Below are positions 1-4,907 of a stretch of 6,402 nt of DNA, in pieces. The position numbers were made by a program, and so were the translations under genes. The notes beneath the pieces are model-generated. The model worked only from the letters and a program-made list of their open reading frames with translations, was not told the DNA's origin and did not search any database. The stretch covers positions 1 to 6,402 of the forward strand of contig JAAXVZ010000072.1 of NCBI GenBank assembly GCA_013335235.1. The letters run 5' to 3'. Origin of the DNA: Nanobdellota archaeon (GTDB taxonomy: Archaea > Nanobdellota > Nanobdellia > Woesearchaeales > GW2011-AR15). Every line of letters starts with the position of its first letter. Within the stretch, counting starts at the first letter, position 1.

Positions 1-1
1 T

Positions 2-598
2 TTAAGCGTCTGCTTTCACTTTCTCGATCTCGCTGTTCAGGAAGTCCAGGTTCTCGATGAGTTCCTTGTATGAGTTCCTAACTGTGACTTCAGTAACGTC
101 TGCAACTTTTGCGATCTCTGCCTGGGTCTTTTTCTCATTATGTATCTTTGATGCGATATACAAAGCTCCTGCTGCGATACCTTTTGGAGACCTTCCTGAA
201 GTTATCTCTTCTTTCACAGCAATCTGCACAATATCAAGTGCTTTTGACTGTGTCTTTGGCTTAAGCTGCAATTCTGATGCGAACCTTGAGACATAGTTCA
301 TAGGGTCGATAGGAAGCGTCCTTATGTTCAAATTCCTTGAGACATACTTGAAGTTCTTTGCGACTTTCTTCTTGTCGATTCCAGTAACATCTGAGACTTC
401 ATTCAGTGTCCTTGGGATATCATACATCCTGAGAACAGCATAGACTACTCCTGCGACGACTGCCTCTGTCGAATGCCCTCTTACAAGCCCTCTCTGGACT
501 GCAAGCGTATATATCCTTGCTGCTTCTTCTTCAACAGATTTTGGAAGCTTAAGGTAAGATGAGACCCTTTTCAATTCTGCTAATGCAAGTTTCAGGAT
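2..598 (-). CDS. tfb: Transcription initiation factor B (TFB), C-terminal core only, 5'-truncated
   Basis: Archaeal TFB bridges TBP on the TATA/BRE promoter element and RNA polymerase. The visible protein holds both cyclin-fold repeats of the TFB core. The first includes the conserved EEEAARIY and QRGLVRGHS stretches; the second includes PKTQSKALDIV, SPKGIAAGALYIASK and TQAEIAKVADVTEVTVRNSYKEL, which is the C-terminal recognition helix region. A complete TFB is about 300 residues, with an N-terminal zinc ribbon and B-finger of about 100 residues, and these are absent here. The frame stays open to a TTG at 623-625, but recognisable TFB sequence stops at the LKLALAEL segment (595-598), so that TTG is not a credible start. 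The stop codon lies at 2-4. It faces a second TFB copy head to head with no promoter between them. The family call is secure; the 5' end is an artefact or a rearrangement. Confidence 0.9.
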   Translation of the reverse strand: MLKLALAELKRVSSYLKLPKSVEEEAARIYTLAVQRGLVRGHSTEAVVAGVVYAVLRMYDIPRTLNEVSDVTGIDKKKVAKNFKYVSRNLNIRTLPIDPMNYVSRFASELQLKPKTQSKALDIVQIAVKEEITSGRSPKGIAAGALYIASKIHNEKKTQAEIAKVADVTEVTVRNSYKELIENLDFLNSEIEKVKADA

Positions 599-740
599 CT
601 CAACTGCAATCGAGAGGAACCTCAAGCTGGCACTAGCTGAGCTAAAGAGGGTTTCATCTTACCTCAAGCTCCCTAAATCTGTAGAAGAAGAGGCTGCAAG
701 GATATACACCCTCGCTGTGCAAAGAGGGCTTGTCAGGGGA
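476..740. repeat. Imperfect inverted repeat formed by the two TFB 5' segments
   Basis: Arms 476-595 and 621-740 encode the same 40 amino acids in opposite orientations, separated by a 25-nt spacer. By hand alignment 24 of the 40 codons differ, all synonymously. The arms are therefore homologous coding sequence and not a recent perfect palindrome. Confidence 0.85.
593..620. other. Head-to-head junction between two TFB genes
   Basis: On the plus strand TFB-like sequence (R-I-S-T-A-I-E-R-N-L) can be read back to about 594. On the minus strand TFB-like sequence ends at about 595-598. The two genes thus meet or slightly overlap around the palindromic GATC at 596-599. There is no room for either zinc ribbon, a promoter or a ribosome binding site. 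This is best read as a breakpoint (amplification or assembly chimera, or a real inversion), not a functional divergent promoter. Confidence 0.75.
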
Positions 741-1223
741 AGGTCGATGGAGTCTGTTGTCGCAGGAGCATTATATGCAGCATGCAGAAGACATGAAGTC
801 CCAAGGACACTGGATGAATTATCAGAAGCATCCGGAATAGAGAAAAAGGAAGTTGGCAGAACCTACAGATTTATAACAAGGGAACTCGCAATAACCATAC
901 TTCCAAGTAACCCTATAGATTACATCCCAAGGTTCTCTTCATCTTTGAAGCTGACACCTAAGACGCAATCGAAAGCAGTCGAGATAATCGAGCAGGCGCA
1001 AGGGGCAGAGCTCACAAGCGGAAGAGGGCCGACAGGTATCGCTGCTGCAGGATTATATGTCGCAGCACTTATAAACGGAGAGAAGAGGACCCAAAGGGAA
1101 GTAGCAGATGTCGCCGGAGTGACAGAAGTCACTATCAGGAACAGGTACAAAGAACTCTTGGACAAGTTGGATCTAGAGAAAGACATCAAGAAGATCAAGA
1201 AGAAACTGAAAGAAGAGGAATAA
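594..1223 (+). CDS. tfb: Second TFB paralogue, C-terminal core only, 5'-truncated
   Basis: This is a second TFB with both cyclin-fold repeats. The first runs through LKLALAELKRVSSYLKLPKS and GLVRGRSMESVVAGALYAACR; the second has PKTQSKAVEII, SGRGPTGIAAAGLYVAA and TQREVADVAGVTEVTIRNRYKEL, and a lysine-rich tail ends the protein. Homology extends upstream of the GTG at 717 to about 594, including the RISTAIERNL segment typical of the linker before the first repeat. No ATG, GTG or TTG exists in this frame between the upstream stop at 555 and 717. The gene is therefore truncated, and 717 is only the first in-frame start-like codon. A start there would cut off the beginning of the first cyclin fold. 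The first 40 core residues are identical to those of the minus-strand copy; the remainder is clearly diverged, so this is a paralogue or a copy from a relative. It ends 17 nt from the convergent HAD-methyltransferase gene. Confidence 0.9.
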   Translation, partial: RISTAIERNLKLALAELKRVSSYLKLPKSVEEEAARIYTLAVQRGLVRGRSMESVVAGALYAACRRHEVPRTLDELSEASGIEKKEVGRTYRFITRELAITILPSNPIDYIPRFSSSLKLTPKTQSKAVEIIEQAQGAELTSGRGPTGIAAAGLYVAALINGEKRTQREVADVAGVTEVTIRNRYKELLDKLDLEKDIKKIKKKLKEEE

Positions 1224-1232
1224 GCTTCTCCA

Positions 1233-1250
1233 TTATTTTTCTATTTTCTT
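1233..1250 (+). terminator. Oligo-T terminator of the TFB gene
   Basis: Just after the TAA at 1221-1223 the plus strand carries a T-rich stretch (ATTTTTCTATTTTCTT) with no obvious preceding hairpin, the usual form of archaeal intrinsic terminator. It overlaps the end of the convergent gene. Confidence 0.5.
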
Positions 1251-2719
1251 AGCACATAAAATTGATATGGCCGTTTCAGGCTTGCTACATTCTTAGGTAA
1301 AGACATCGTCTCAACTGAAAAGCCAATTGTCCTGAAATCGTCTGCATTAAGGACACTGGGAGTATAACCCGCAACGATGAATATCCCCGTATCTGCCAGT
1401 GCATCATAAGTGCTGCTAGCTGCAGCCACTGCTCCTTCTCTTGTCACGACCTGCCTGTTCAACCCGCCGCTTGCCATGGCTATGTCAATTTTTTCAGGCA
1501 TTGACCATTGTGTTGTCAGATCGACTTGAGTAAAACTGGAATTCAGGCCTTTCATGTTCTTCTGAGCGATGCTAAGCAGCCTTGCATCATTATCCGCAAG
1601 GTAGAACCCAAGATTATGCTTTTGGCCCATGTACATCCCGAGGCTCTGTGAAAGCTTGCCATCTCCGCAGAAAAGGTCTGCTATGCGTATTTTTCCGCTC
1701 TCTTTTTGCATGATTTCATCATGGACTGCTCCAAGCATTTCCGGATGGATGTCTTCAAAGTAACACTCATGCTGCTCTTCAGATTTCCATAGGTTCCAAT
1801 CAGCAAATAGGTTTGATGCACGCTGAGCATTTGTGCTGTCAACTTCTACCTCACTTCCTTTCAGATGCATAAGCAAGGTCTCGGCTGATTTCTTCAGCTG
1901 CGGCGACTCCCTGAACGCCATCTTCATCTCAGGGAAATGATAGAATCTCTCATCGCCTATCCAATATATCTCTACATGGCCCGCCATAGGAAGATTTAAT
2001 CTTGTCAGGTCCATAGTCACAATAAGGTAATTCTTACCAGATTCGGTTATATTTCTTAGATCATAGGTTTCTGCAAACCTGGATGGCATTGCAGCGACAT
2101 GCATGGCCTGGTCCAAGCTACAAGGTGATTCATCAGATATTTTGTCAGGGCTATAATATAATCTCTCGAGTATCCTTGCTATCCCGAATATGGATGGCTC
2201 TGAACCAGGGGAAAGAGGCTGGACCTTGACAGATGTCATGCCAAGCATGTTTGCTCCGACTATATCTGTCAGCCGGTTATCGCCGATCATGGCAGCCCGC
2301 CGCGGAACAGTCCCAAAATGCTGCAAGCCTTCGATAAAAGGAGATGCGCTTGGTTTTTTTATCTGCGTCCTAACGACATATACATCATCCAATCCATGCA
2401 CCCTTGAATATTCTTCAAAATAATCCACCAGCCTTCTTCTTCCGCCAGGACTATTGTTATTGGAGATGATGCAAGTGGAAAATCTCCTTGCAAGCGCCAA
2501 GAACGCCTTACCGACCTCGCCCTCTATATTAAATGCATGATGGAAAAAAAGCGTGTTGTCTGCATCGTAACCAATAGTTCGGACACCAAGCGACTCCAAG
2601 AGGTCAGGGTCAAGCTCGGTGATGTCCTTAATGTTGATAGTCGGATTAGCATATCCTTTTTCTGCAATTTTATTATAGAATCTTGGATCAAGATATTCCC
2701 TCGAGATAAGCTGGTGCAT
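1241..2719 (-). CDS. Fusion of a YqeG-like HAD phosphatase domain and a class I methyltransferase-like domain
   Basis: The 492-residue protein appears to be cytosolic, with no signal peptide or membrane segment. Residues about 1-190 are a HAD-superfamily phosphatase domain: motif I is YDADNTL with Asp52 and Asp54, motif II is SNN at 86-88, motif III is the lysine pair 121-122 in IKKP, and motif IV is GDNRLTD with Asp147 and Asp152. This order and the GDxxxTD form resemble the YqeG group, which are normally stand-alone proteins of about 170 residues. Residues about 190-340 match nothing I recognise. From about 345 a Rossmann-type SAM-binding fold is suggested by ADLFCGDGKL (347-356), the acidic YLADND strand end (Asp376/Asp378) and QVDL (398-401); no clear catalytic motif IV is visible. 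The ATG start is supported by a TATA box about 24 nt upstream, giving a leaderless mRNA. The substrates of both domains are unknown. Confidence is high for HAD and moderate for methyltransferase activity. Confidence 0.82.
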   Translation of the reverse strand: MHQLISREYLDPRFYNKIAEKGYANPTINIKDITELDPDLLESLGVRTIGYDADNTLFFHHAFNIEGEVGKAFLALARRFSTCIISNNNSPGGRRRLVDYFEEYSRVHGLDDVYVVRTQIKKPSASPFIEGLQHFGTVPRRAAMIGDNRLTDIVGANMLGMTSVKVQPLSPGSEPSIFGIARILERLYYSPDKISDESPCSLDQAMHVAAMPSRFAETYDLRNITESGKNYLIVTMDLTRLNLPMAGHVEIYWIGDERFYHFPEMKMAFRESPQLKKSAETLLMHLKGSEVEVDSTNAQRASNLFADWNLWKSEEQHECYFEDIHPEMLGAVHDEIMQKESGKIRIADLFCGDGKLSQSLGMYMGQKHNLGFYLADNDARLLSIAQKNMKGLNSSFTQVDLTTQWSMPEKIDIAMASGGLNRQVVTREGAVAAASSTYDALADTGIFIVAGYTPSVLNADDFRTIGFSVETMSLPKNVASLKRPYQFYVLRK

Positions 2720-2737
2720 TGTGCTGCAGAACCTGAG

Positions 2738-2750
2738 TATATATAAAAAA
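2738..2750 (-). promoter_or_regulatory. TATA box of the HAD-methyltransferase gene
   Basis: The minus strand reads TTTTTTATATATA, centred about 24 nt upstream of the ATG at 2717-2719. Transcription would start at or next to the A of the ATG, so the mRNA is probably leaderless. The element lies just beyond the stop codon of the upstream alkyltransferase gene, so the downstream gene may not depend on read-through. Confidence 0.65.
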
Positions 2751-2755
2751 CTGAG

Positions 2756-3067
2756 CTAGAAAACGAATTTCACGCTATAAAAATCCCTGACCATGTTTCC
2801 ATTGAAGAGTATGCCTTCATCCTCCAGCATCTTCTTCTTCCTGGCTATGTCTTTTCCAGAGGTCTTGCCATTGAAGCCGCCGATGCTCCCGTTTGAGGAT
2901 ACGACCCTGTGGCAGGGGACGCTTGGCGCATAAGGATTATGCCTGAGCGCCTGGCCGACTGCCCTGTAAGCCCTCGTGCCAAGAGCATCGCCCAGTGCCT
3001 TATATGTAGTGACACGACCTTTAGGGACTTTCTTCAATAGGGAATAGACTCTTTCAGCAAATATCAT
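2756..3067 (-). CDS. ogt: Compact O6-alkylguanine-DNA alkyltransferase (Ogt/MGMT C-terminal domain only)
   Basis: This family repairs O6-alkylguanine by moving the alkyl group to a cysteine in a one-way reaction. The 103 residues cover only the DNA-binding and active-site domain, without the N-terminal domain of typical Ogt/MGMT (about 160-200 residues). The active site PCHRVV is present with Cys52. Seventeen residues before it lies Arg35 in RAVGQALRHNP, matching the arginine finger that flips the base (Arg128 to Cys145 in human MGMT is also 17). Tyr22 in TTYKALG matches the conserved tyrosine. The short size recalls alkyltransferase-like proteins (ATLs), but those usually have Trp or Ala in place of Cys, so this one is predicted to be active. 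The start is typical of ATL-like proteins and fits a TATA box about 28 nt upstream, giving an almost leaderless mRNA. It lies on the same strand as the HAD-methyltransferase gene, whose ATG is 36 nt past its stop. Confidence 0.9.
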   Translation of the reverse strand: MIFAERVYSLLKKVPKGRVTTYKALGDALGTRAYRAVGQALRHNPYAPSVPCHRVVSSNGSIGGFNGKTSGKDIARKKKMLEDEGILFNGNMVRDFYSVKFVF

Positions 3068-3089
3068 CCTGCTTAAGATACTCTAGGCA

Positions 3090-3104
3090 CTTATAATAAT
3101 TTTG
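3090..3104 (-). promoter_or_regulatory. Probable TATA box of the alkyltransferase gene
   Basis: The minus strand reads AAAATTATTATAAG, centred about 28 nt upstream of the ATG at 3065-3067. This predicts a start site within a few bases of the ATG. There is no convincing Shine-Dalgarno site. Confidence 0.5.
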
Positions 3105-3140
3105 TTCTGCATTATGTTCAACTTGGATTGAAACCTTAGC

Positions 3141-3154
3141 AATATATTTATTAA
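3141..3154 (+). promoter_or_regulatory. TATA box of the DUF4349 gene
   Basis: AATATATTTATTAA is centred about 39 nt upstream of the ATG at 3186. A start about 25 nt downstream (near 3172) leaves a leader of roughly 14 nt, just enough for the Shine-Dalgarno site at 3176-3182. It lies back to back with the alkyltransferase promoter in a 118-nt divergent spacer. Confidence 0.6.
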
Positions 3155-3175
3155 CCACTGATACTCAAAAAAGAT

Positions 3176-3182
3176 AGGTGAT
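3176..3182 (+). promoter_or_regulatory. Shine-Dalgarno site of the DUF4349 gene
   Basis: AGGTGAT ends 3 nt before the ATG at 3186 and matches the complement of the archaeal 16S rRNA 3' end. It fixes the start codon. It is the only clear Shine-Dalgarno site among the complete genes here. Confidence 0.7.
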
Positions 3183-3185
3183 AAA

Positions 3186-4058
3186 ATGGGAATATCAGAT
3201 CAATTCAATACAATAAAGAACAACTGGCTGTTGATTGTGCTTGTGTTCGTGCTGTTCATCTTCATGTCCGGCGCAGGACAGGTCATGTCAGGCGGGATGT
3301 ATTCCATGAACAAGATGGCTGGCGTCTCAGCCATGGACAGGAGCTATGGCTACTCAGAATCCAGCGGCTATTATGCCCCTAGCAGCGGAGGCTTCGCCCC
3401 TGAAGTGACTGAAAGGATAAAAACAAAAAGCTCAAACCTTGGCGTTGAAGTTGCCCGCGGGCAGTATGATGATGCTGCGACAAAGCTCCGAGCTATAGTT
3501 AGCGCTTCTGGATCTTATTTACTGAATGAGAATGAGAATACATACGATACTAGCTGGAAAGCGTATACACGCGGAAGTTTTTCGATAAAGATACCTACAA
3601 GCAAATATGACAGTGTCCTGCCACAGCTAAAAGCACTTGGCGAGGTAAAATCCTTTTCAGAGAATTCCGATGATGTCACAGGGACCTATACAGACCTGAA
3701 CACAAGGCTCTCTGCCGAGAAAGAGAAGCTCAGGAGATACAACCAGATGTATGATGCCACAGGCTCAGTGACTGAGAAGCTGACTCTCACAGACAGGATA
3801 TTTTCACAGGAACAGACAATAAGCTATCTTGAGAACGCTGTCGAGAACATCGACAACAGGGTCGACTATTCGCAAGTCTCATTATCTATCAGCGAAAAGC
3901 AGTCTGAGTATGCAGATGTCATCTTCGCAAAGTTCTCAGACCTTGTAAAGACGCTTGTACTAAGCCTGAACATGATGGCGTATGCAGCTTTCTTCCTGCT
4001 GCCATGGATTGTGGGATATGTCATAGTCAGGATGGTCTGGAAGCTTGTGAAAAGATAG
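3186..4058 (+). CDS. DUF4349 domain membrane protein
   Basis: The 290-residue protein has an N-terminal membrane segment at about residues 14-30 (LLIVLVFVLFIFM) and a flexible Gly/Ser/Tyr-rich stretch at about 35-72. The DUF4349 domain follows at about 76-280. It includes a beta-rich part (SSNLGVEVARGQYDDAATKL, GSFSIKIPTSKYDSVLPQL, LGEVKSFSENSDDVTGTYTD), then a coiled-coil stretch at about 168-222 and the DYSQVSLSI strand. A second membrane segment at about 256-283 is followed by a basic tail (WKLVKR). The likely topology is both ends in the cytoplasm and the domain outside. DUF4349 is widespread in bacteria, often as lipoproteins; no lipobox cysteine is present here. The biochemical function is unknown, and a role at the cell envelope is inference. 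It has its own TATA box, Shine-Dalgarno site and oligo-T terminator, so it looks monocistronic. Confidence 0.88.
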   Translation: MGISDQFNTIKNNWLLIVLVFVLFIFMSGAGQVMSGGMYSMNKMAGVSAMDRSYGYSESSGYYAPSSGGFAPEVTERIKTKSSNLGVEVARGQYDDAATKLRAIVSASGSYLLNENENTYDTSWKAYTRGSFSIKIPTSKYDSVLPQLKALGEVKSFSENSDDVTGTYTDLNTRLSAEKEKLRRYNQMYDATGSVTEKLTLTDRIFSQEQTISYLENAVENIDNRVDYSQVSLSISEKQSEYADVIFAKFSDLVKTLVLSLNMMAYAAFFLLPWIVGYVIVRMVWKLVKR

Positions 4059-4074
4059 GTAACTCTTCAGCATA

Positions 4075-4091
4075 TTTTTTTATTTTTTATT
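4075..4091 (+). terminator. Oligo-T terminator of the DUF4349 gene
   Basis: Runs of seven and six T (4075-4081 and 4083-4088) start 17 nt after the TAG at 4056-4058. No strong hairpin precedes them, which is typical of archaeal termination. Confidence 0.6.
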
Positions 4092-4105
4092 CTAGATGTT
4101 TCTGA

Positions 4106-4609
4106 TTACAGCACCTTCACCATGTCGCTGACGCGGTCTGGAGCACAATCTTCGATTCCTCCGAATTTCTTACTCTCTGTTGTAAGAGATGTATATCGCT
4201 TGTATTTTGGGAAGTAATATTCCTTCAGCCTCTCATAAAGCGATTGCTCAAAATATTTTCCGATGCATAAAGGCATGAACCATAATAATTGGAGTGCCCT
4301 GAAAGGCGGTCTTCCCCCAGGTTTAACAGGCAACAGACTATCGTCTATCTGGCCTACGATCTCGATTGATTTTATACCCATAGCAAACATAACCCTGCTT
4401 TCAATGCCTGTGCTCTTGCTGCTGGCTGATTTAATAAAATCACAGAAGGTCTTGTCTTCTAGCAAGGGAAGGTCCTGCCCTGGCAAGGTCAGAGATGCGT
4501 CTTGCAGAGAAGAGTTTGGGATAAAAAGTACCTCAAAGTACCTGATTATCTTTTCCCCTTCATGACTTTCCTGGACCTTTTGCCCTTGAACCATATCTCC
4601 AGACTGCAT
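4106..4609 (-). CDS. Hypothetical protein, 167 aa, no recognised family
   Basis: I do not recognise this protein. From the ATG at 4607-4609 it has 167 residues. The N-terminal stretch is polar and Gln-rich (about 1-18), followed by KIIRYFEVLFIPNSSL. Next come an acidic middle part and a patch with KPGGRPPFRALQLLWFMP at about 110-127, then an aromatic, basic region (KEYYFPKYKRYTSL). There is no clear signal peptide, and the short LLWFMPLCIG stretch is too weak to call a membrane segment. An upstream GTG at 4654 would add 15 residues. The ATG is preferred because a TATA-like element lies about 24 nt upstream of it and would otherwise fall inside the coding region, and because GGTGA lies 5 nt before it. 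It converges with the DUF4349 gene. Coding status is supported by the length of the frame, the promoter and the lack of any competing gene. Confidence 0.6.
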   Translation of the reverse strand: MQSGDMVQGQKVQESHEGEKIIRYFEVLFIPNSSLQDASLTLPGQDLPLLEDKTFCDFIKSASSKSTGIESRVMFAMGIKSIEIVGQIDDSLLPVKPGGRPPFRALQLLWFMPLCIGKYFEQSLYERLKEYYFPKYKRYTSLTTESKKFGGIEDCAPDRVSDMVKVL

Positions 4610-4627
4610 TCGCCTCACCCTTTGCCG

Positions 4628-4641
4628 AATATTAAAAAAAA
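4628..4641 (-). promoter_or_regulatory. TATA-like element of the hypothetical gene
   Basis: The minus strand reads TTTTTTTTAATATT, with the TTTAATATT part centred about 24 nt upstream of the ATG at 4609. This suggests a leaderless or near-leaderless transcript and argues against the GTG at 4654 as the start. Confidence 0.45.
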
Positions 4642-4732
4642 GATAGAAGTCCACCTGCCACTCAATATGCCAACGCTAGTGCGTAGCCTTATTCCAGATC
4701 AGTGAAAGCAGATAAGAGCAGGCGGACTTTGG

Positions 4733-4804
4733 TCAATACAGCGTGCAAACGCTTACGCTAACAACAAGGTTATAAGAAGTTAAGTTGCAGGCATGCTTTT
4801 TCAT
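4733..4804 (-). CDS. Possible 23-residue micro-ORF
   Basis: An ATG at 4802-4804 opens 23 codons (beginning MKKHACNLTSY, ending VCTLY) closed by TGA at 4733-4735. AGGTG lies about 8 nt upstream, and a TTTATATA box on the same strand is centred about 38 nt upstream of the ATG, a promoter-leader-start arrangement like that of the DUF4349 gene. The peptide matches nothing I know and such a short frame can arise by chance. Confidence 0.2.
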   Translation of the reverse strand: MKKHACNLTSYNLVVSVSVCTLY

Positions 4805-4838
4805 TAACGACACCTAGGTTATAAATATGTCATGATAA

Positions 4839-4846
4839 TATATAAA
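4839..4846 (-). promoter_or_regulatory. TATA box without an assigned gene
   Basis: The minus strand reads TTTATATA after a G-rich GGAGGG, a textbook archaeal TATA box. It would start transcription near 4816, towards the micro-ORF or a small RNA and away from the kinase gene that ends at 4908. Read on the plus strand it is also TATA-like, so its direction is uncertain. Confidence 0.4.
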
Positions 4847-4852
4847 CCCTCC

Positions 4853-4869
4853 TTTTCCGAAGGAAAAAA
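4853..4869 (-). terminator. Possible terminator of the methyltransferase-kinase gene
   Basis: About 40 nt after the stop at 4908-4910, the minus strand has a run of six T (4869-4864) that overlaps a 6-bp stem TTTTCC/GGAAAA with a 3-nt loop. The T-run is enough for archaeal termination; the stem may be incidental. Confidence 0.4.
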
Positions 4870-4907
4870 CAAGCTAAAGACTGGTTTTATTAGAACGCAT
4901 CGCAGAA

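Larger units (their letters stand above)
4655..4907. other. Intergenic region with TATA-like boxes, short hairpins and repeats
   Basis: No convincing gene fills this stretch. It holds a small hairpin with loop TAGT at 4673-4684 and a 5-bp stem with a GCAA (GNRA) loop at 4740-4753. The 9-nt word AGGTTATAA occurs as a direct repeat at 4768-4776 and 4816-4824. Two TATA-like elements face each other at 4817-4829 and 4836-4848 around a central TCATGA. A 6-bp stem TTTTCC/GGAAAA lies at 4853-4867. No tRNA or rRNA is visible. Confidence 0.5.

Noticed and set aside
623..625. TTG as start of the minus-strand TFB
   Set aside because: Residues between this codon and LKLALAEL do not resemble TFB, and the same bases encode the TFB-like ERNL segment on the other strand.
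717..719. GTG as start of the plus-strand TFB
   Set aside because: TFB homology continues in frame upstream to about 594, so this codon is an internal valine of a truncated gene.
476..740. Inverted repeat as an insertion sequence end or replication origin
   Set aside because: The arms are TFB coding sequence with synonymous differences; no transposase or target duplication is seen.
920..1198. Minus-strand frame within the second TFB
   Set aside because: It is antisense to conserved TFB motifs and has no family resemblance.
2190..2423. Plus-strand frames antisense to the HAD domain
   Set aside because: They lie opposite the HAD motifs and have no promoter or known motif.
4610..4654. GTG-started extension of the hypothetical gene
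   Set aside because: It would place the TATA-like element inside the coding region; the ATG at 4609 has better upstream signals.
4655..4907. tRNA, CRISPR or riboswitch in the intergenic region
   Set aside because: No cloverleaf, no regular repeats and spacers, and only short isolated hairpins.
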